A stretch of DNA of 14,368 nt from positions 1-14,368 of the forward strand of contig JBGQHM010000150.1 in NCBI GenBank assembly GCA_041497995.1, written 5' to 3'. The stretch is from DATKMS01 sp041497995. GTDB taxonomy: Bacteria > Desulfobacterota > Binatia > HRBIN30. The notes under the pieces are model-generated. The model was not told the DNA's origin. It saw only the letters and a list, made by a program, of their open reading frames with translations, and searched no databases. A program made the position numbers and the translations under genes. The number at the start of each line of letters is the position of its first letter. Positions within the stretch are counted from its first letter, which is position 1. This document shows positions 11,660 through 14,368 of this stretch, in pieces.

Positions 11660-14368
11660 CTACTTGTAGCACACCTGCAACGCCGGACCCGGCTGGAACG
11701 GAGCGTCGTACATGCCGATCTGTACGAGATTGATCCCAGTCGGCGCCGCATCGCCCGCCAGTTGCGACATGTGCGTCCGCAGGTACGTGAAGCCGGTGCG
11801 GTTCACGTTGCCCGTAACATTCGTGAGCGCAATGGGACTGCTCCCAGGCGCGATGGAACTCACCGGTACACTGAACGCCGAGCTCGCCGGGACTTCCGAG
11901 TAGTCTTCGGCGCCGATGCTCGGGCTCCAATTGAACCACTCGCCCGTCAAGCTCAAGCCGTCCGCGCTCTGCGGCGGCGCGATCACTTGGGCGATCAGCG
12001 TCGCGCTGAGGATGATTGCACTATCCGGAAGCTTAGCGGTGTTGAAGCGCATCAAGCCATTTTGCACGGCATAGGACGGCCCGGCGGAAGCGGAACGCTG
12101 CGTGTCCGCACTGCTCACGTTAGTGTTCGCCGTTGCCGTTGTCGTGGGCGGATAGACCACGCTGCCCGCGCGAACGACCTGCCCGTCGTCTGTGGTCGAC
12201 CCGGCACAGATCAGGAACGGATAGACCTGACACGCTGCGTTTCCAGCGCACGGCGTCTCGGCGCAATCGGTACCCGTAGAGTCCGTGCAGCAGTTGCCCG
12301 TTCTGAAGATGACGCAGGTAGCCGTCGCCGTTGGAGTGGCGGTCGCCGTCGGTGGCACGGGTGTATCCGTGGGAGTCGGTCCGGTGGCCGTTGGGCTTGG
12401 CGTGGGGACGTGGTAGCTGACGATCAGCCGCGGACCCGGCTCGACACTGTGGTCCGCGTCCCATGCCGACACCGTCATCGTATTGAGGCCGGTCGGCGGT
12501 ACATTGCCGGGAAGGGTGCTCAGCTGGAAGCGGAGGCGCGTAGGATCGGCACCGGCGACCTTCACGTTGCCCGGTGCCGACAACGGGAAATCGAACTCCG
12601 ACTGATTCGTAATCGCAGCCATCGGGATTGAGAAGGCCGTGGCAGACGAGGTCGTCGTGTAGTCCGACGCGTCGCATGTACCACCCCAATCGTACCACGC
12701 GCCCTCAAAGTTCAGGTTGTTGGCGCGATCGGTGTTGGAGACGACGTGCAGTCTCAACACCGCGCTGTCGATGATCGCATCGTCCGGCAGCGTCGACGCG
12801 GTGTCGAATTGCACGAGACTATTCTGAATACTGTACAGGCCGTTCTGTCTGGAACGCAACGTCAGTATGTTCCCGGTATTCATCAGGCATTGACTGAACG
12901 CCGGAGGATACGTGGCCGCTGCCGCGCTCTGCGTGTTGCCGTCGTCGAACGGATTTCCGGCACACACGGGATACGACGGATTCGTACAGTTCGCGGCGAC
13001 ATTGCAGCCGCGATACTGCATGCCGGGAGTCGCAGGGCTTCTGTCCTCGCAATCGGCTCCGACAGCATTGGTGCAGCACACGCCGGTCGCGAAGATCACG
13101 CTGGCCTGCCCGAACGGGGTCGCGGCGGGCGACTGGGTCGGAGTCAGCGTCTGGGTTGGCGTCGCCGTGGGTACGGGCGCCGAGTAGTCATAACACACCT
13201 GTAGTGTCGGACCGGCAATGGAGGAGTTGTCGAAGAGGGCGAAGCGCACCAGGTTGAGGCCGAGTGGTGGCGGATCGTCCGCCCATTGCGAGAGGTGCGT
13301 CCGCAGGTACGTATAACCCGTGCGGCTGACGTTCACGTCGGCCGCCGAGAGAGGAACACTGATGTTTCCGGTGATGGAAAGTAGCGGCAGACTGAACGCC
13401 GAGCTCAGCGCCGTCTCGGAATAGTCCTCCGGTCCGACCGTCGGCCCCCAGTCGTACCACTCGCCGGTCAGACTCCAGCCGTCGACGTTTTGGAGACTGC
13501 CGATCAGTTTGAGAGAGAGAACGGCACTAGCCACCCTGGCGTTGCTCGGCAACGTCGACCCGGTATTGAAGCGCAGCAGTCCGTTCTGCACCGAGAATGC
13601 CGGCCCCAGACTGAGCGAGCGCTGCACGTCCGCTTCCGTCGCTGTGCTGCTCGCCACGCTGGTGGTGGTGGGAGGATAGACCGAGCTTCCCGAGCGACTC
13701 ACGACGCCGTCGTCGGCGCTCGTTCCCCCACAGGTGAGGAAGGGTGTGACTCCGCAGGCCGCGTCGCTGGTGCACTTGGTAGTCGAGCAGTTCGTGCCAT
13801 TGCGATCCGTGCAGCAAACTCCCAACCGGAACGTCACGCAGCCCGGCGTCGGCGTGGGGGACACAGCACCGGTCGGCGTGTCGGTCGAAGTCGCAGTCGG
13901 ATTCGCAACCGTTTGCGTGGGGGTCGGGAGTGCTGATGTGAAGGTCGGCGTCGCTGCCAGCGTTGACGTCGCCGCTGGCGTCATCGTCTCGGTCGGCGTG
14001 GTCGTCAGCGGAGACGTGACAGTCGCGCTAGCCGTCGCAGTTGCGGTCGTCGTACTGACTGGGGTCGCGGTCAATGTCGGGGTCGACGTGTCAGTGGGCG
14101 TCGTCGTCGGCACAGCGGTCGATGTCCCACTCGGCGTCGGCGTGACCGCCGGCAACTGGTAGCACACCTGCAGCGCCGGCCCCGCCACCGTGGTGTTGTC
14201 GAACATGGCGATCTTCACCATGTTGACCCCGGTCGGCGCTGCGTCCCCCGCCCGCTGCGACATGTGCGTGCGCACGTACGTGTAGTCCGTCAAGCTCACA
14301 TTGGCGCCCGCGCCCGCCAGCGCCAGCGGGTTGGCGCCCGTCACCACCGCACTCACCGCCACCGTGAA
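11660..14368 (-). CDS. Secreted modular repeat protein: Cys-rich motif plus DNRLRE-type modules with Thr/Pro linkers (5' partial)
   Basis: The frame is open at the right edge, so the N-terminus and any signal peptide are missing; just over 900 residues are visible, ending in TAG at 11660. It contains the tail of one module and three full modules, joined by Thr/Pro/Ser linkers. Each full module starts with a Cys-rich motif (G-x-CC-T-x-x-x-G-x-x-C), then a beta-rich domain with '(L/M)RFNT...LP', 'SLTGEW(Y/F)(D/N)W', 'TGYTYLRTH(L/M)SQ', 'PTGLNLV' and a closing 'GPxLQVCY'. These match the DNRLRE-type beta-sandwich of bacterial surface proteins. Even cysteine counts per module suggest disulfides and an extracytoplasmic location. 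The protein stops right after the last strand (LQVCYK), with no PEP-CTERM, LPxTG or other anchor. It probably serves as a surface or matrix protein, perhaps glycosylated on its linkers by the downstream enzymes. Confidence 0.85.
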   Translation of the reverse strand, partial: FTVAVSAVVTGANPLALAGAGANVSLTDYTYVRTHMSQRAGDAAPTGVNMVKIAMFDNTTVAGPALQVCYQLPAVTPTPSGTSTAVPTTTPTDTSTPTLTATPVSTTTATATASATVTSPLTTTPTETMTPAATSTLAATPTFTSALPTPTQTVANPTATSTDTPTGAVSPTPTPGCVTFRLGVCCTDRNGTNCSTTKCTSDAACGVTPFLTCGGTSADDGVVSRSGSSVYPPTTTSVASSTATEADVQRSLSLGPAFSVQNGLLRFNTGSTLPSNARVASAVLSLKLIGSLQNVDGWSLTGEWYDWGPTVGPEDYSETALSSAFSLPLLSITGNISVPLSAADVNVSRTGYTYLRTHLSQWADDPPPLGLNLVRFALFDNSSIAGPTLQVCYDYSAPVPTATPTQTLTPTQSPAATPFGQASVIFATGVCCTNAVGADCEDRSPATPGMQYRGCNVAANCTNPSYPVCAGNPFDDGNTQSAAAATYPPAFSQCLMNTGNILTLRSRQNGLYSIQNSLVQFDTASTLPDDAIIDSAVLRLHVVSNTDRANNLNFEGAWYDWGGTCDASDYTTTSSATAFSIPMAAITNQSEFDFPLSAPGNVKVAGADPTRLRFQLSTLPGNVPPTGLNTMTVSAWDADHSVEPGPRLIVSYHVPTPSPTATGPTPTDTPVPPTATATPTATATCVIFRTGNCCTDSTGTDCAETPCAGNAACQVYPFLICAGSTTDDGQVVRAGSVVYPPTTTATANTNVSSADTQRSASAGPSYAVQNGLMRFNTAKLPDSAIILSATLIAQVIAPPQSADGLSLTGEWFNWSPSIGAEDYSEVPASSAFSVPVSSIAPGSSPIALTNVTGNVNRTGFTYLRTHMSQLAGDAAPTGINLVQIGMYDAPFQPGPALQVCYK
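11663..12316 (-). repeat. Repeat module 3 (C-terminal)
   Basis: Full module of about 218 residues with the same cysteine spacing as module 1, ending LQVCYK at the stop codon. Like module 1 it carries D-D-G-x-V-x-R-x-G-S-x-V-Y-P-P-T-T-T after the Cys motif. Confidence 0.8.
12407..13105 (-). repeat. Repeat module 2 (divergent type)
   Basis: Full module of about 233 residues. It keeps the CC and the C-x5-C-x7-C part but loses the first cysteine, carries a longer insert after the CC-x7-C step, and has two extra cysteines further on (QCLMN and GGTCDAS). It closes with GPRLIVSY, without the VCY cysteine. It is clearly a different subtype from modules 1 and 3. Confidence 0.75.
13184..13840 (-). repeat. 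Repeat module 1
   Basis: Full module of about 219 residues with cysteine spacing C-x7-CC-x7-C-x4-C-x5-C-x7-C at its head and one cysteine in the closing LQVCY. The spacing is identical to module 3. Confidence 0.8.
13841..14152 (-). repeat. Long Thr/Pro/Ala/Ser low-complexity linker
   Basis: About 104 residues made almost only of Thr, Pro, Ser, Ala and Val, in irregular TPT / TAT / TST steps. It is roughly four times longer than the other two linkers (13106-13183 and 12317-12406). Such linkers are extended, protease-resistant spacers and frequent O-glycosylation sites. Confidence 0.8.
14153..14368 (-). repeat. Repeat module 0 (C-terminal part only)
   Basis: Tail of the first visible module, ending LQVCYQL. 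It resembles the ends of modules 1 and 3 in protein (YTYVRTHMSQRAGDAAPTG against FTYLRTHMSQLAGDAAPTG) and in DNA, which shows duplication of whole modules. Confidence 0.75.

Noticed and set aside
11585..12631. A 348-codon plus-strand frame opposite the repeat protein
   Set aside because: Arg-rich composition mirrors Thr/Pro/Ala codons of the true strand; repeat modules and cysteine spacing are conserved only on the minus strand.
13841..14152. The repetitive Thr/Pro DNA as a CRISPR array or satellite
   Set aside because: No fixed repeat unit or spacers; it is an in-frame coding linker with irregular steps.

Overview
The window comes from a GC-rich bacterial genome. It holds one co-directional gene string, and every gene I can support lies on the minus strand, so transcription runs from the right edge to the left edge. 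Gene spacing is very tight, with many 4-base ATGA or GTGA stop/start overlaps. Both ends cut through a gene: a repeat-rich secreted protein on the right and a membrane-anchored, probably sulfatase-like, protein on the left. Thr/Pro-rich linkers, DNRLRE-type modules, exopolysaccharide-type glycosyltransferases and alkaline-phosphatase-superfamily hydrolases together recall uncultured deltaproteobacterial or Binatota-like lineages. That placement is inference from style; no marker gene is present.

In transcription order: (i) 14368-11660, a large secreted protein made of Cys-rich motif plus DNRLRE beta-sandwich modules joined by Thr/Pro linkers; (ii) 11652-9518, two Gfo/Idh/MocA sugar oxidoreductases; (iii) 9521-8589, a class I SAM methyltransferase; (iv) 8592-6603, two paralogous family-2-like glycosyltransferases separated by a 32-codon ORF that looks like the amputated start of a polysaccharide deacetylase; (v) 6574-6378, a small holin-like membrane ORF with no usable start codon, probably frameshifted; (vi) 6381-4238, a GT4 glycosyltransferase and an intact NodB-type polysaccharide deacetylase; (vii) 4226-2604, a polytopic, GT-C-like membrane protein; (viii) 2541-1, a 94-residue membrane protein, a type I phosphodiesterase-like hydrolase, and the N-terminal membrane domain of a probable sulfatase.

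Taken together this looks like a surface-glycan locus: sugar oxidation, methylation, glycosyl transfer, deacetylation, and phospho- or sulfo-ester chemistry at the membrane. No flippase, polymerase or chain-length regulator is present, so the pathway must continue outside the window or use other proteins. The glycan genes follow the secreted Thr-rich protein by only 7 bases, which makes glycosylation or anchoring of that protein a reasonable hypothesis, not a demonstrated one.

The most interesting signals are the fossil deacetylase start caught between two 4-base overlaps, a 14-base sequence recurring at gene junctions, the startless holin-like ORF, a glycosyltransferase paralogue that lost its acidic motif, and the strictly conserved cysteine spacing in the repeat protein. 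I found no tRNA, rRNA, CRISPR array, insertion sequence or convincing terminator. No stretch above 300 bases lacks a gene; the largest gap, 6382-6602, holds the small membrane ORF.
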